The notes under the pieces are model-generated. The model ran no database searches, was not told the DNA's origin, and saw only the letters and a list, made by a program, of their open reading frames with translations. Of a stretch of DNA of 64,000 nucleotides, positions 27,611 through 36,616 are shown piece after piece. The stretch covers positions 1 through 64,000 of the forward strand of contig NZ_CALSFU010000011.1 of assembly GCF_943737005.1 (NCBI RefSeq). The letters run 5' to 3'. Every line of letters starts with the position of its first letter. The first letter of the stretch is position 1. This DNA is from Achromobacter sp. Marseille-Q4962. GTDB lineage: Bacteria > Pseudomonadota > Gammaproteobacteria > Burkholderiales > Burkholderiaceae_B. Made by a program: the position numbers and the translations under genes.

Positions 27611-28837
27611 ATGACCACAGAAGCCGTGTCCGACTCTCATTCATCTCCCTCTTCCTCATCGGCCGCCCCGGAATTTTCCGGGGCGGCAATGCTCTGTGCG
27701 CTCGCCATGATGAACCACGTGGCGCTCACCGGGGGACGCATCACCGTGTCGCTCACGGCCCTGCAGATGGGGCTGTCCACGTTCAAGGTGGGCACGCTGG
27801 TGGCCGTGTTCGCCGTGTTGCCCATGCTGTTCTCGGTAAAGGCCGGGCGCTGGGTGGACCGGGTGGGCGTGGTGCGCCCGCTCGCCATCGGGACGGGATT
27901 GGTCGTCTTCGGCACGCTGCTGCCCTTCATCCTGCAGACCCAGGCCGCGTTGCTGGTGGCCTCCTGCTGCATCGGCATCGGCTTCATGCTGCACCAGGTA
28001 GCCACGCAGGATCTGCTGGGTCACGCCGAGCCGCAGCGGCGGCTGCGCAATTTTTCCTTCATGTCGCTGGCGCTGGCGGCTTCGGGTTTTTCGGGACCGC
28101 TCATCGCGGGGCTGGCCATCGACCACCTGGGCTCGCGGCTGGCTTTCGGCCTGCTCGCGCTCAGTCCGCTGCTGTCCATCGGCGGGCTGTACCTGCTGCG
28201 CGGCCCGCTGCGGGCCGTGAACGCCCACCTGGCGGGCGCCCGCGCCGCCGAGCGGCGCCGGGTCACCGAACTGCTGGCCCTGCCGCCGCTGCGCCGCATC
28301 CTGATGGTCAACACCATACTTTCCGGCGCCTGGGACACGCACCTCTTCGTGGTGCCGATCTACGGCGTGGCCATCGGCCTGTCGGCCACCACCATCGGGG
28401 TGATACTGGCCTCCTTCGCGGCGGCAACTTTCGTCATCCGGCTGGCATTGCCCTTCATCCAGCGGCGCGTGCGGTCCTGGACGCTGGTGCGCGTGGCCAT
28501 GGGCACGGCGGCGGTGGATTTCCTGGCTTATCCGCTTTTCAGCGAAGTTGCCGTCCTGATCGCGCTGTCTTTCGTGCTCGGGCTGGCGCTGGGGTGTTCG
28601 CAGCCGGGCATGCTCTCGCTGCTGCACCAGCATTCGCCGCCCGGCCGGGCCGCCGAAGCCGTGGGCCTGCGCATGGCGCTCATCAACGGCTCCCAGGTGT
28701 CCCTGCCATTGACCTTCGGCGCGCTGGGTGCGGTAATTGGCGTTGCCCCCTTGTTCTGGGCCTATTCGCTCGCCCTGATGGCGGGCGGCTGGGTCAACCG
28801 CAATCCCCCGACCGAAACCAAGCCTAAATCGTCGTGA
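27611..28837 (+). CDS. Major facilitator superfamily transporter
   Basis: A 408-residue membrane protein with about 12 hydrophobic segments. The inter-helix 2/3 loop KAGRWVDRVGVVRPL matches the MFS GxxxDRxGRR signature. A serine-rich N-terminus (about residues 8-22) precedes the first helix. ATG 27611 starts the product at the first sensible Met; the frame stays open upstream through the promoter region. The drug or metabolite moved is not predictable. The 244-bp gap to tcdA holds the divergent promoters and no gene. Its stop overlaps the GTG of the next gene by four bases. Confidence 0.88.
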   Translation: MTTEAVSDSHSSPSSSSAAPEFSGAAMLCALAMMNHVALTGGRITVSLTALQMGLSTFKVGTLVAVFAVLPMLFSVKAGRWVDRVGVVRPLAIGTGLVVFGTLLPFILQTQAALLVASCCIGIGFMLHQVATQDLLGHAEPQRRLRNFSFMSLALAASGFSGPLIAGLAIDHLGSRLAFGLLALSPLLSIGGLYLLRGPLRAVNAHLAGARAAERRRVTELLALPPLRRILMVNTILSGAWDTHLFVVPIYGVAIGLSATTIGVILASFAAATFVIRLALPFIQRRVRSWTLVRVAMGTAAVDFLAYPLFSEVAVLIALSFVLGLALGCSQPGMLSLLHQHSPPGRAAEAVGLRMALINGSQVSLPLTFGALGAVIGVAPLFWAYSLALMAGGWVNRNPPTETKPKSS

Positions 28838-29493
28838 ACACGCAGTCCCCTCCGCCCTCCGGCGCCTCGGGCGCCAGCCTGCCCTTCCGCCTCTGGACCC
28901 CCGAAGAACGACAAGCCTCGCTGGAAGACGCGCTGCGGCACTGGCAGGAAGGCGAGGACGTCTGGGTATATGGGTACGGATCGCTGATCTGGCGTCCCGA
29001 TTTCGACTTCGAGGAGCGCCGGCTGGCCACGCTGCGCGGGCATCACCGGGCGCTCTGCCTGTGGTCGCGCGTGAACCGCGGCACCCCGGAATGCCCGGGC
29101 CTGGTGTTCGGGCTGGACCGGGGCGGCTCCTGCCGCGGCGTGGTCTACCGCCTGGCGGGCGCGCAGGTGCCGGCGTATTTTCCCGCGCTCTGGGAGCGCG
29201 AGATGTCCACGGGCGCCTACCTGCCGCGCTGGATCAACTGCGCCACCGACCACGGCCTGGTGCGGGCGCTGGTGTTCGTCATGAACCGCCAGAACCCCGC
29301 CTACATCCGCGCGCTGCCCGAGGCCGAACTGCTGGCCATCGTCCGGCGGGCCAGCGGCCGGTACGGCCCCTGCACCGACTACGTGGTGCAGACGGCGCAG
29401 GCGCTGCGCGCGGCGGGCATCCACGATGCCCGCCTGGACGCCATCGCGCGCCGGCTGGAGGCCGACGGCCACGAACTGCCCGAAAACCCCTGA
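28834..29493 (+). CDS. ChaC-like gamma-glutamylcyclotransferase
   Basis: A 219-residue BtrG/ChaC fold protein. The substrate-binding [18 protein letters not shown] motif lies near residue 48 and the catalytic glutamate region near [13 protein letters not shown] (about 125-135). ChaC proteins cleave glutathione to 5-oxoproline and Cys-Gly. The GTG start overlaps the MFS stop (GTGA), suggesting one [13 protein letters not shown] co-translation. Confidence 0.85.
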   Translation: MNTQSPPPSGASGASLPFRLWTPEERQASLEDALRHWQEGEDVWVYGYGSLIWRPDFDFEERRLATLRGHHRALCLWSRVNRGTPECPGLVFGLDRGGSCRGVVYRLAGAQVPAYFPALWEREMSTGAYLPRWINCATDHGLVRALVFVMNRQNPAYIRALPEAELLAIVRRASGRYGPCTDYVVQTAQALRAAGIHDARLDAIARRLEADGHELPENP

Positions 29494-29590
29494 GCGGCCG
29501 GGCGCCCGCGCCGAAGCTGCGTGGGGTCAATGCGAGGCCCCCGCCGCCAGCGGTATAAACTCTGTGTCATCAACGCACAGAGCCTCAACC

Positions 29591-30220
29591 ATGTCCGTAT
29601 CCGATCTGCGCCAAAGCTACGAAAAATACGTGCTCCTCGAGAGCGAGGCGGCCGCCTCGCCGATGGCGCAGTTTGCGCGCTGGTTCGACGAAGCCCTCGC
29701 CGCCAAGGTGCCCGAGCCCAACGCCATGACCCTGGCCACGGTGGACGCCAGCGGCCAGCCCACCGCCCGCATCGTGCTGGTCAAGGGCTACGACGAGCGC
29801 GGCTTCACCTTCTTCACCAATTACGAATCGCGCAAGGGGCTGGACCTGCTGGCCGAGCCGCGCGCCTGCCTGCTGTTTTTCTGGCAGCCCCTGGAGCGCC
29901 AGGTGCGCATCGAGGGCAGGGTCGAGAAAGTGCCCGCCGAGGAATCGGACGCCTATTTCGCCAGCCGCCCGCTCGGCTCCCGCATCGGCGCCTGGGCCTC
30001 GCGCCAGAGCCAGCCCATTACCCGCGAAGAACTCGAAGCCCGCGAGCGGGAATTCCGCGAGCAGTTCGGCGACAACCCGCCGCGCCCCCCGCATTGGGGC
30101 GGCTACCGCCTCACGCCGAGCACCATGGAGTTCTGGCAAGGCCGCCCCTCCCGCCTGCACGACCGCCTGCGCTACACCGCCGACGGCCAGGGCTGGAAGA
30201 TCGAACGCCTGTCGCCCTGA
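29591..30220 (+). CDS. pdxH: Pyridoxine/pyridoxamine 5'-phosphate oxidase
   Basis: A 209-residue FMN enzyme, full length for PdxH. Diagnostic segments are [35 protein letters not shown] (FMN and PLP binding), [17 protein letters not shown] and the C-terminal [20 protein letters not shown]. It oxidises pyridoxine or pyridoxamine phosphate to PLP. A TATAAA about 37 bp upstream of the ATG may be its -10 box. A perfect palindrome sits 3 bp after the stop. Confidence 0.95.
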   Translation: MSVSDLRQSYEKYVLLESEAAASPMAQFARWFDEALAAKVPEPNAMTLATVDASGQPTARIVLVKGYDERGFTFFTNYESRKGLDLLAEPRACLLFFWQPLERQVRIEGRVEKVPAEESDAYFASRPLGSRIGAWASRQSQPITREELEAREREFREQFGDNPPRPPHWGGYRLTPSTMEFWQGRPSRLHDRLRYTADGQGWKIERLSP

Positions 30221-30223
30221 GCC

Positions 30224-30244
30224 GGACGCCCGCGGCGGGCGTCC
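30224..30244. terminator. Perfect palindrome after pdxH
   Basis: GGACGCCCGC (30224-30233) pairs with GCGGGCGTCC (30235-30244) around a single base. There is no T-run, so it is more likely an mRNA-end stabiliser or a pause hairpin than a classic terminator. Confidence 0.5.
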
Positions 30245-30286
30245 CCCACCCCGGGCGCCCGCCGCGCCCGCCGGAATCCATATTGC

Positions 30287-30811
30287 ATGCCAGCCTCGAC
30301 CCCCGATTTTGACTCCGCCTTTTTCCGCACCGCCCTGGGGCGCTACGCCACCGGCGTCACTGTCGTGACCACGGCCGACCTCGAAGGCCGGCCCATCGGC
30401 CTGACCGTCAGCTCGTTCAACTCGGTATCGCTGAATCCGCCGCTCATCCTGTGGAGCCTGTCGCGCGGCTCCTCGTCGCTGGCGGCCTTCCAGCAGTGCG
30501 AGCGCTACGTGGTGAACGTGCTGAGCGCCGAGCAGATCGCCCTGGCGCGCCGCTTCGCCACCGGCAAGACGCCCGAACGCTATGCCGGCCTTCCCGTACA
30601 CTATGCGCCCGGCGGCACCCCCATGCTCGACCCCCACTGCGCCGCCTGGTTCGAATGCCACAACCGCAGCCGGTACGAAGAGGGGGACCACCTCATCATG
30701 GTCGGGGAAGTCGAGCGTTGCGGGCACAGCGGCGAACCCCCCCTGGTGTTCCACGCGGGCGGCTTCGACCTGACGCCGGCCGGCACGCGGGCCGAAAGGA
30801 AATCATCATGA
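30287..30811 (+). CDS. Flavin reductase-like FMN-binding protein
   Basis: A 174-residue flavoprotein of the flavin reductase domain family (HpaC/RutF-like). [15 protein letters not shown] and [21 protein letters not shown] are the standard FMN-pocket blocks. It supplies reduced flavin to monooxygenases or acts as an FMN oxidoreductase. No partner monooxygenase is adjacent. The last four bases (ATGA) overlap the start of the next gene, a flavoprotein dehydrogenase, which suggests co-expression. Confidence 0.87.
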   Translation: MPASTPDFDSAFFRTALGRYATGVTVVTTADLEGRPIGLTVSSFNSVSLNPPLILWSLSRGSSSLAAFQQCERYVVNVLSAEQIALARRFATGKTPERYAGLPVHYAPGGTPMLDPHCAAWFECHNRSRYEEGDHLIMVGEVERCGHSGEPPLVFHAGGFDLTPAGTRAERKSS

Positions 30812-31917
30812 ACGCGGACATCGATTGCGTCGTCATCGGCGCGGGCGTGGTCGGACTGGCCATTGCGCGCGCGCTCGCCCTGTCGGGCCGCGAGGTGCTG
30901 GTCGCCGAGGCCGCCGAGGCCATCGGCACCGGCACCAGCTCGCGCAACTCCGAAGTCATCCACGCCGGCATCTACTACCCCGCCGGCAGCCTGAAGGCGC
31001 GCCTGTGCGTGCGCGGCAAGCACCTGCTGTACGCCTATTGCGCCGAGCGCGGCGTGCCCTGCAAACGGCTGGGCAAGCTCATCGTCGCCACCAGCCCCGA
31101 ACAAGCGGCGCAGCTCGAAGGCATTGCCCAGCGCGCCCGCGCCAACGGCGTGGACGACCTGCGCCTGATCTCGGGCGAAGAGGCCATGGCCATGGAGCCG
31201 GCGCTCTTCTGCACCGCGGCGCTGGTTTCGCCGTCCACCGGCATCGTGGACAGCCACGCCCTCATGCTGGCCTACCAGGGCGACGCCGAGAATGGCGGCG
31301 CGCAATGCGTGTTCCACACGCCGCTCGAGTCGGCGCGGGTGCTGCCGGAGGGCGGATTCCAGCTCCAATTCGGCGGCGCGGACGCCATGACGCTGAGCTG
31401 CAACGTGCTCATCAATTCGGCGGGCCTGCATGCGCCGTCGCTGGCGCGCCGCATCGAGGGCCTGCCGGCCGGAACCATTCCGCGCGAGTACCTGTGCAAG
31501 GGCAGCTACTTCACGCTGTCCGGGCGCGCGCCGTTCTCGCGCCTGATCTACCCGGTGCCGCAGCATGCCGGGCTGGGCGTGCACCTCACGCTCGACCTGG
31601 GCGGCCAGGCCAAGTTCGGCCCCGACACCGAATGGATCGAAACCGAGGACTACACGCTGGACCCGTCGCGCGCCGACGTGTTCTACGACGCCGTGCGCAG
31701 CTACTGGCCGGCGCTGCCCGACCACGCGCTGGCGCCCGGTTATACCGGCATCCGTCCCAAAATTTCCGGCCCGGACGAACCGGCCGCCGATTTCGTCATT
31801 TCGGGCCCGGCCGACCACGGCGTGCCCGGCCTGGCCAACCTCTACGGCATCGAATCGCCGGGGCTCACCTCCAGCCTGGCGCTGGCCGAAGAAACCGTGG
31901 CCCGCCTCGCGGCCTGA
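30808..31917 (+). CDS. FAD-dependent oxidoreductase, L-2-hydroxyglutarate dehydrogenase-like
   Basis: A 369-residue DAO-family flavoprotein. [17 protein letters not shown] (about 8-24) is the FAD Rossmann motif, [15 protein letters not shown] (about 43-57) is the LhgO/L2HGDH hallmark, and the C-terminal GYTGIRPKI and [14 protein letters not shown] segments complete FAD binding. It oxidises a 2-hydroxy acid, probably L-2-hydroxyglutarate, to the keto acid and feeds electrons to the quinone pool. It overlaps the flavin reductase gene by ATGA; AAGGAA precedes the start. Confidence 0.87.
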   Translation: MNADIDCVVIGAGVVGLAIARALALSGREVLVAEAAEAIGTGTSSRNSEVIHAGIYYPAGSLKARLCVRGKHLLYAYCAERGVPCKRLGKLIVATSPEQAAQLEGIAQRARANGVDDLRLISGEEAMAMEPALFCTAALVSPSTGIVDSHALMLAYQGDAENGGAQCVFHTPLESARVLPEGGFQLQFGGADAMTLSCNVLINSAGLHAPSLARRIEGLPAGTIPREYLCKGSYFTLSGRAPFSRLIYPVPQHAGLGVHLTLDLGGQAKFGPDTEWIETEDYTLDPSRADVFYDAVRSYWPALPDHALAPGYTGIRPKISGPDEPAADFVISGPADHGVPGLANLYGIESPGLTSSLALAEETVARLAA

Positions 31918-31949
31918 CCTTTTTCCTGTCCCATCTCTTTCCGAACCTC

Positions 31950-32804
31950 ATGCAGCACAACGACTACATCCTGACCCTGTCCTGCCCCGACCGCACGGGC
32001 ATCGTCTACCGCGTCAGCGGCCTGTTGTTCGAATTGGGGTGCAACATCCTGGATTCGCAGCAGTTCGGCGACGAAGAAACGGGCCGTTTCTTCCTGCGCG
32101 TGCACTTCGACCTGCCTGTCACCGTGGCGCCCAGCGACCTGAGCGCGCGGCTGAACACCCTGGCCGCCGAATACGGCATGACGCTGCAACTGCACGACGC
32201 GCGCCGCAAGGCGCGCCTGCTCATCATGGTGAGCAGGCAGGGGCACTGCCTGAACGACCTGCTGTTCCGCGTGCACAGCGGCCAACTGCGCGCCGAAGTG
32301 GCCGCCATCGTCTCCAACCACAACGACTACGCCAGCCTGGCGGCGTCCTACAACATTCCCTTCCACCACCTGCCCGTCACGCCCGACACCAAGGCCGAGC
32401 AGGAGCGCCAGGTGCTGGACCTGGTGGAAAAGCAGGGCATCGACCTGGTGGTGCTGGCGCGCTACATGCAGATCCTGTCGCCGGAGATGTGCCGCGCCCT
32501 GACCGGCCGCGCCATCAATATCCACCACAGCTTCCTGCCCAGCTTCAAAGGCGCGCGCCCGTATCACCAGGCGCACGCGCGCGGCGTGAAGATCATCGGC
32601 GCCACGGCCCACTACGTCACGTCCGACCTCGACGAGGGCCCCATCATCGAACAGGACATCGAGCGCGTGGATCACCACATGACGGTGCAGGACCTGACCC
32701 AGGTCGGCAGCGACGTGGAATCCCTGGTGCTGGCGCGCGCCGTGCGCAGCCACATCGAGCACCGCATCCTGCTCAACCGCAACAAGACTGTGGTGTTCCG
32801 CTAG
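31950..32804 (+). CDS. purU: Formyltetrahydrofolate deformylase
   Basis: A 284-residue protein. An N-terminal ACT domain (about 7-85, starting YILTLSCPDRTGIVYRVS) is followed by a formyltransferase-fold hydrolase. Catalytic Asn and His lie in INIHHSFLPSF and the aspartate in YVTSDLDEGPI. It releases formate from 10-formyl-THF and balances one-carbon pools. The gene converges with a LysR gene and the two stop codons share the palindrome CTAG (32801-32804). Confidence 0.95.
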   Translation: MQHNDYILTLSCPDRTGIVYRVSGLLFELGCNILDSQQFGDEETGRFFLRVHFDLPVTVAPSDLSARLNTLAAEYGMTLQLHDARRKARLLIMVSRQGHCLNDLLFRVHSGQLRAEVAAIVSNHNDYASLAASYNIPFHHLPVTPDTKAEQERQVLDLVEKQGIDLVVLARYMQILSPEMCRALTGRAINIHHSFLPSFKGARPYHQAHARGVKIIGATAHYVTSDLDEGPIIEQDIERVDHHMTVQDLTQVGSDVESLVLARAVRSHIEHRILLNRNKTVVFR

Positions 32805-33721
32805 GCCCGGTCCCCGCCGGGCGGCGCGCCGCCCTCCAGGCCGAAATGCCGGGCGACCAGCGCCATGGCCTTTTCCTGCAGCGGCGAAGCGCCCGCGCCG
32901 GGCCAGATGACCTGGCTCACGGAACGCGCGGTGTGTTCGAAGTCGATGAAACTCGTGCCGGCCAGCCCGCTGCGCGACAGGCAGGCCGGCACGATGGACA
33001 CGCCCAGGCCCTGCGACACCAGCGAGGCCACGCTCAGCCAGTGGCGCACCTCATGGCGCACTTCGGGCATGAAACCGGCTCCCACGCAAAGCGACAGCAC
33101 GGTTTCGTAATAGCTGGGCGACGCCGCGCGGGCGAAGAAAATGAAGTCCTCGTGCGCCAGTTCGGCCAGCCGCAGGCGGCGCCGGCCCGCCAGCGGATGG
33201 CTGGCCGGCAGGCAGACCTTGAAAGGCTCGGCAATCAGGTCGCGCGCCATCACCCCCTCCGGCACCGGATTGGCGTGGATGAATCCCAGGTCCTGCTCGC
33301 CCCGGCGCACGGCCTGGATCTGGTCGTGCGAGTTCAGCTCCGCGAGCACGTGCTCCACGTCCGGCAGCTCGGCGCGCATGTCGGCCAGCAGCGCGGGCAG
33401 GCCGCGGTACAGCATGGAGCCCACGAACCCGATGCGCAGGCGTCCCCGCAGCCCGGCGTCCACCCGCTGCACCAGCGTGCGCACCTCATCCGCCTGGCGC
33501 AGCAGGGTCAGCGCCTCGCGATACAGCACCTGGCCGGCGTCGGTCAGCTCCACGTGGCGGCTGGTGCGCGCCAGCAGCCGCACCCCCATGTTTTCCTCGA
33601 GCTGGCGGATGGCGTAGCTGAGCGGCGGCTGCGAAATGTGCAGGCGTTCGGCGGCGCGGCTGAAATGGCGCTCTTCCGCCACCGCGACGAAGTAGCGCAG
33701 CAGCCGGGGGTCCAGGTCCAT
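32801..33721 (-). CDS. LysR-family [15 protein letters not shown] regulator
   Basis: A 306-residue regulator starting MDLDPRLLRYFVAVAEERHFSRAAERLHISQPPLSYAIRQLE, a typical LysR helix-turn-helix, with a BenM/CatM-like substrate domain. Start 33721 is chosen because GGAG lies six bases upstream; an ATG four codons earlier (33733) is the alternative. It is divergent from the acyl-CoA dehydrogenase / Bug / CoA-transferase genes and probably activates them. A dyad of the LysR type lies in the shared promoter. Confidence 0.9.
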   Translation of the reverse strand: MDLDPRLLRYFVAVAEERHFSRAAERLHISQPPLSYAIRQLEENMGVRLLARTSRHVELTDAGQVLYREALTLLRQADEVRTLVQRVDAGLRGRLRIGFVGSMLYRGLPALLADMRAELPDVEHVLAELNSHDQIQAVRRGEQDLGFIHANPVPEGVMARDLIAEPFKVCLPASHPLAGRRRLRLAELAHEDFIFFARAASPSYYETVLSLCVGAGFMPEVRHEVRHWLSVASLVSQGLGVSIVPACLSRSGLAGTSFIDFEHTARSVSQVIWPGAGASPLQEKAMALVARHFGLEGGAPPGGDRA

Positions 33722-33735
33722 GGCGGACTCCATTC

Positions 33736-33750
33736 ATACTTTTTATGTAT
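33736..33750. promoter_or_regulatory. Candidate LysR operator (ATAC-N7-GTAT)
   Basis: ATAC (33736-33739) and GTAT (33747-33750) form an inverted repeat that fits the T-N11-A rule of LysR-type sites. It lies 15 bp before the regulator's start in the divergent promoter region, where the sequence becomes locally AT-rich. Autoregulation is plausible. Confidence 0.5.
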
Positions 33751-33839
33751 TGTTCTACACAAAAACGGTATTTGCATAGATCAATACACCCGAGCAACAT
33801 CAAGGCATCTTTCCCGACTCCCCGCGCAGGATGCCCCTC

Positions 33840-35540
33840 ATGGAACCCTTCGTCAGCCCCCAAGTCGCCGCCGCCACGCCCATTCCCGACTCGCGCGGCC
33901 TGAACCTGTTCCGCGCCGACCCGTATGCCGGGCCCCTGGCGCGCCGCTACCTGCCGGCCGACCTGTACGCGCACCTGCTGCCGCACCTGGACCGCCTGGG
34001 CGCGCTGGCGGGCGGCCTGATGGACGAGCTGGCCGCCACGGCCGACAAGAACCCGCCCACCCTGTCCGTGCGCAGCCGCGCCGGGGCCGACGAGTCCCGC
34101 ATCGAAAAACACCCCGCCTACGTCGAGCTGGAAAAGCTGGCCTATGGCGAATTCGGCCTGGCCGCGCTGTCGCACCGCGGCGGCGTGCTGGGCTGGCCCG
34201 AGCCCATGCCCGCCGCGGCCAAGTATGCGCTGAGCCACCTGTTCGTGCAGGCCGAGTTCGGCCTGTGCTGCCCCGTCAGCATGACCGACTCCCTGGCCCG
34301 CACCCTGCGCAAGTACGGCGATCCGGCCCTGGTCGAGCGGGTGCTGCCCCAGGTCACGTCCCAGGACTTCGACACCCTGCGCCAGGGCGCCATGTTCATG
34401 ACCGAGCAGGGCGCCGGCTCCGACGTCAGCGCCACCGAAGTGCGCGCCGAGGCCCAGCCCGACGGCACCTGGCGGCTGTACGGCGACAAATGGTTCTGCT
34501 CCAACCCCGACGCCGGCTTCGCCATGGTGCTCGCGCGCAGCGAGCCCGAGCCGGGCCTGAAGGGCGTGTCGCTCTTCCTGCTCCCGCGCGACCTGGCCGA
34601 CGGCAGCCACAACGCCTACCGCATCCTGCGCCTGAAAGACAAGCTCGGCACCCGCTCCATGGCCAGCGGCGAGATCCGCCTCGAAGGCGCCACCGCCTGG
34701 CTGGTGGGCGAACGCGGCCGCGGCTTCAAGCAGATGGCCGACATGATCAACAACTCGCGCCTGTCCAACGGCATGCGCGCGGCCGGCCTGATGCGCCGCG
34801 CCCTGACCGAAGCCATCTACGTGTCGCAGCACCGCCGCGCCTTCGGCAAGCGCCTGATCGACATGCCCCTGATGCAGCGCCAGCTCGTCAAGATGACCGT
34901 CTGGACCGAACAGGCCCGCAGCGTCATGTTCCAGACGGCCCGCGCGCTGGCGGCCGCCGAACAGGGCGAGGCGCCGCCCAGCCTGGCCCGCATCCTCACC
35001 CCGCTCATCAAGTTCCGCGCCTGCCGCGACGCGCGCAAGGTCACGGGCGACGCGATGGAAGTGCGCGGCGGCTGCGGCTACATCGAGGAATGGACCGAGC
35101 CGCGCCTGGTGCGCGACGCGCACCTGGGCTCCATCTGGGAAGGCACCAGCAACATCGTGGCGCTGGACGTGCTGCGCGCCATCAACCGGGAGAATTCGCT
35201 GCCCGCGCTGCGCGGCCTGGTCGACACGCTGCTGGCCGAGGGCGCGCCCTGCCCGCCCGGGCTGGCCGCCGCCCAGGCCCAGGCGCTGGAGCAGAGCTTC
35301 GCCTTCGCCGCCCGCGCGGCCGCGGACGACCGCGCCGAGCTCGCCCGGCAGGCGGCCTCGCTGCTCTACCACGCCGTCTCGCTGGCGGCGCTGCGCTGGG
35401 AGGCCGCCAGCTCCGGGCTGGAAACGCGCGCGCTGCTGGCAGACCAGGTGCTGCTGCACCGCCTGGCCCCGCGCGATCCCTACGCCGCGGCTCCCGACGA
35501 AACCGCCGTGTGCCGGGACATCCTGCGCCACGCCCTCTGA
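33840..35540 (+). CDS. Acyl-CoA dehydrogenase, AidB-like
   Basis: A 566-residue FAD protein, clearly longer than ordinary ~380-residue acyl-CoA dehydrogenases and similar to the AidB / DUF5135 type with an N-terminal extension. FMTEQGAGSDVSATEVRA and WFCSNPDAGFAMVLAR are the FAD-contact blocks, with RLKDKLGTRSMASGEI, HRRAFGKRLIDMPLMQ and the WEGTSNIVALDVLR C-terminal motif. The catalytic glutamate region reads YIEEWTEPRLVRDA. ATG 33840 has AGGA nine bases upstream; ATG 33831 is three codons earlier. Context (Bug receptor, CoA-transferase) argues for catabolism rather than alkylation defence. Confidence 0.85.
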   Translation: MEPFVSPQVAAATPIPDSRGLNLFRADPYAGPLARRYLPADLYAHLLPHLDRLGALAGGLMDELAATADKNPPTLSVRSRAGADESRIEKHPAYVELEKLAYGEFGLAALSHRGGVLGWPEPMPAAAKYALSHLFVQAEFGLCCPVSMTDSLARTLRKYGDPALVERVLPQVTSQDFDTLRQGAMFMTEQGAGSDVSATEVRAEAQPDGTWRLYGDKWFCSNPDAGFAMVLARSEPEPGLKGVSLFLLPRDLADGSHNAYRILRLKDKLGTRSMASGEIRLEGATAWLVGERGRGFKQMADMINNSRLSNGMRAAGLMRRALTEAIYVSQHRRAFGKRLIDMPLMQRQLVKMTVWTEQARSVMFQTARALAAAEQGEAPPSLARILTPLIKFRACRDARKVTGDAMEVRGGCGYIEEWTEPRLVRDAHLGSIWEGTSNIVALDVLRAINRENSLPALRGLVDTLLAEGAPCPPGLAAAQAQALEQSFAFAARAAADDRAELARQAASLLYHAVSLAALRWEAASSGLETRALLADQVLLHRLAPRDPYAAAPDETAVCRDILRHAL

Positions 35541-35625
35541 GCTTCCTGGCCGCCGGCGAAGGCTCGGCGGCCGGCAACCCCGACGCCGGCGGCACAAGCC
35601 GGCGCGTCTTCCACTGGAGAGAGAC

Positions 35626-36603
35626 ATGAAACGCTATCTGGCCCCCCTGATGCTGGCCGCCGCCGCGCTGGGCGCGGGCGGCCCCGCCCACGCCGCCGAC
35701 GCCTACCCCTCGCGGCCCATTTCGCTGGTCGTTCCCTTCCCGCCCGGCGGTCCCACCGACGCGCTGGCCCGCCGGCTGGCCGAAAAACTCAAGCAGCCGC
35801 TGGGCCAGACCGTGGTGGTGGAAAACCGCAGCGGCGCGGGCGGCAATATCGGCTCCGAATACGTAGCCGCGGCCAAGCCCGACGGCTACACCATTCTCTT
35901 CGGCACCTCCGGCCCGCTGGCCATCAACGTCAGCCTGTACAAGAACCAGAACTACGATCCGCGCACCAGCTTCGCGCCCGTGATCCGCATCGGCCACCTG
36001 CCCAACATCCTGGTGGTGCACCCCTCCGTGCCGGCCCGCAACGTGCAGGAACTCATCGCCTACGCCAAGCAGAACCCCGACAAGCTGAGCTACGCCTCCT
36101 CGGGCAACGGCGCGTCCTCGCACCTGGCGGGCATTCTGTTCAACCAGATGGCGGGCACCCAGATCATGCACATTCCCTACAAGGGCACCGGCCCCGCCCT
36201 GAACGACCTGCTGGGCGGCCAGGTGTCCATGTCGTTCACCGACATACTCACCGCCCTGCCCTATGTGAAGGCCGGCAAGCTGCGCGCGATCGGCCTGGCC
36301 GGCGCGCAGCGCTCGGAAGCGCTGCCCGACCTGCCCACGATTTCGGAGCAGGGCCTCAAGGGCTACGACGTGAGCGTGTTCTTCGGCATCGTCGCGCCCA
36401 AGAACACGCCGCCCGATGTCGTGGCCAAACTCAACCAGGCGTTCGACGCCGCGCTGGCCGATCCCGCCATCCGCGAGACCCTGCACAGCCAGGGCATCGT
36501 CGAAGCCGAAGACCACACGCCCCAAGGCCTGGCGCGCTTCATCGAGGCCGAGGTTCCCAAGTGGCGCGAAGTGATTCAGAGCGCCCACGTATCCATCGAC
36601 TGA
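35626..36603 (+). CDS. Tripartite tricarboxylate/Bug-family periplasmic binding protein
   Basis: A 325-residue Bug (TctC) receptor. The signal peptide (1-24, ending AHAAD) is followed by YPSRPISLVVPFPPGGPTDALAR, the carboxylate-pincer beta-strand motif, and YASSGNGASSHL, HIPYKGTGPAL. These solute receptors are hugely expanded in Bordetella and bind organic or amino acids. No TctA/TctB membrane genes are nearby, as is common for orphan Bug genes. It is co-directional with the flanking acyl-CoA dehydrogenase and CoA-transferase genes and follows GGAGAGAG. Confidence 0.92.
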   Translation: MKRYLAPLMLAAAALGAGGPAHAADAYPSRPISLVVPFPPGGPTDALARRLAEKLKQPLGQTVVVENRSGAGGNIGSEYVAAAKPDGYTILFGTSGPLAINVSLYKNQNYDPRTSFAPVIRIGHLPNILVVHPSVPARNVQELIAYAKQNPDKLSYASSGNGASSHLAGILFNQMAGTQIMHIPYKGTGPALNDLLGGQVSMSFTDILTALPYVKAGKLRAIGLAGAQRSEALPDLPTISEQGLKGYDVSVFFGIVAPKNTPPDVVAKLNQAFDAALADPAIRETLHSQGIVEAEDHTPQGLARFIEAEVPKWREVIQSAHVSID

Positions 36604-36616
36604 CCGGACGTCCGCC

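Noticed and set aside
33840-35540. True AidB adaptive-response protein
   Set aside because: Length and some motifs resemble AidB, but the LysR, Bug receptor and CoA-transferase neighbours argue for an acyl-CoA catabolic enzyme, so the aidB symbol was not used.
31565-35629. A 1354-codon plus-strand open frame across the oxidase, purU, LysR and dehydrogenase genes
   Set aside because: It crosses four real genes in a wrong frame, including a minus-strand gene. It exists only because stop codons are rare at this GC content.
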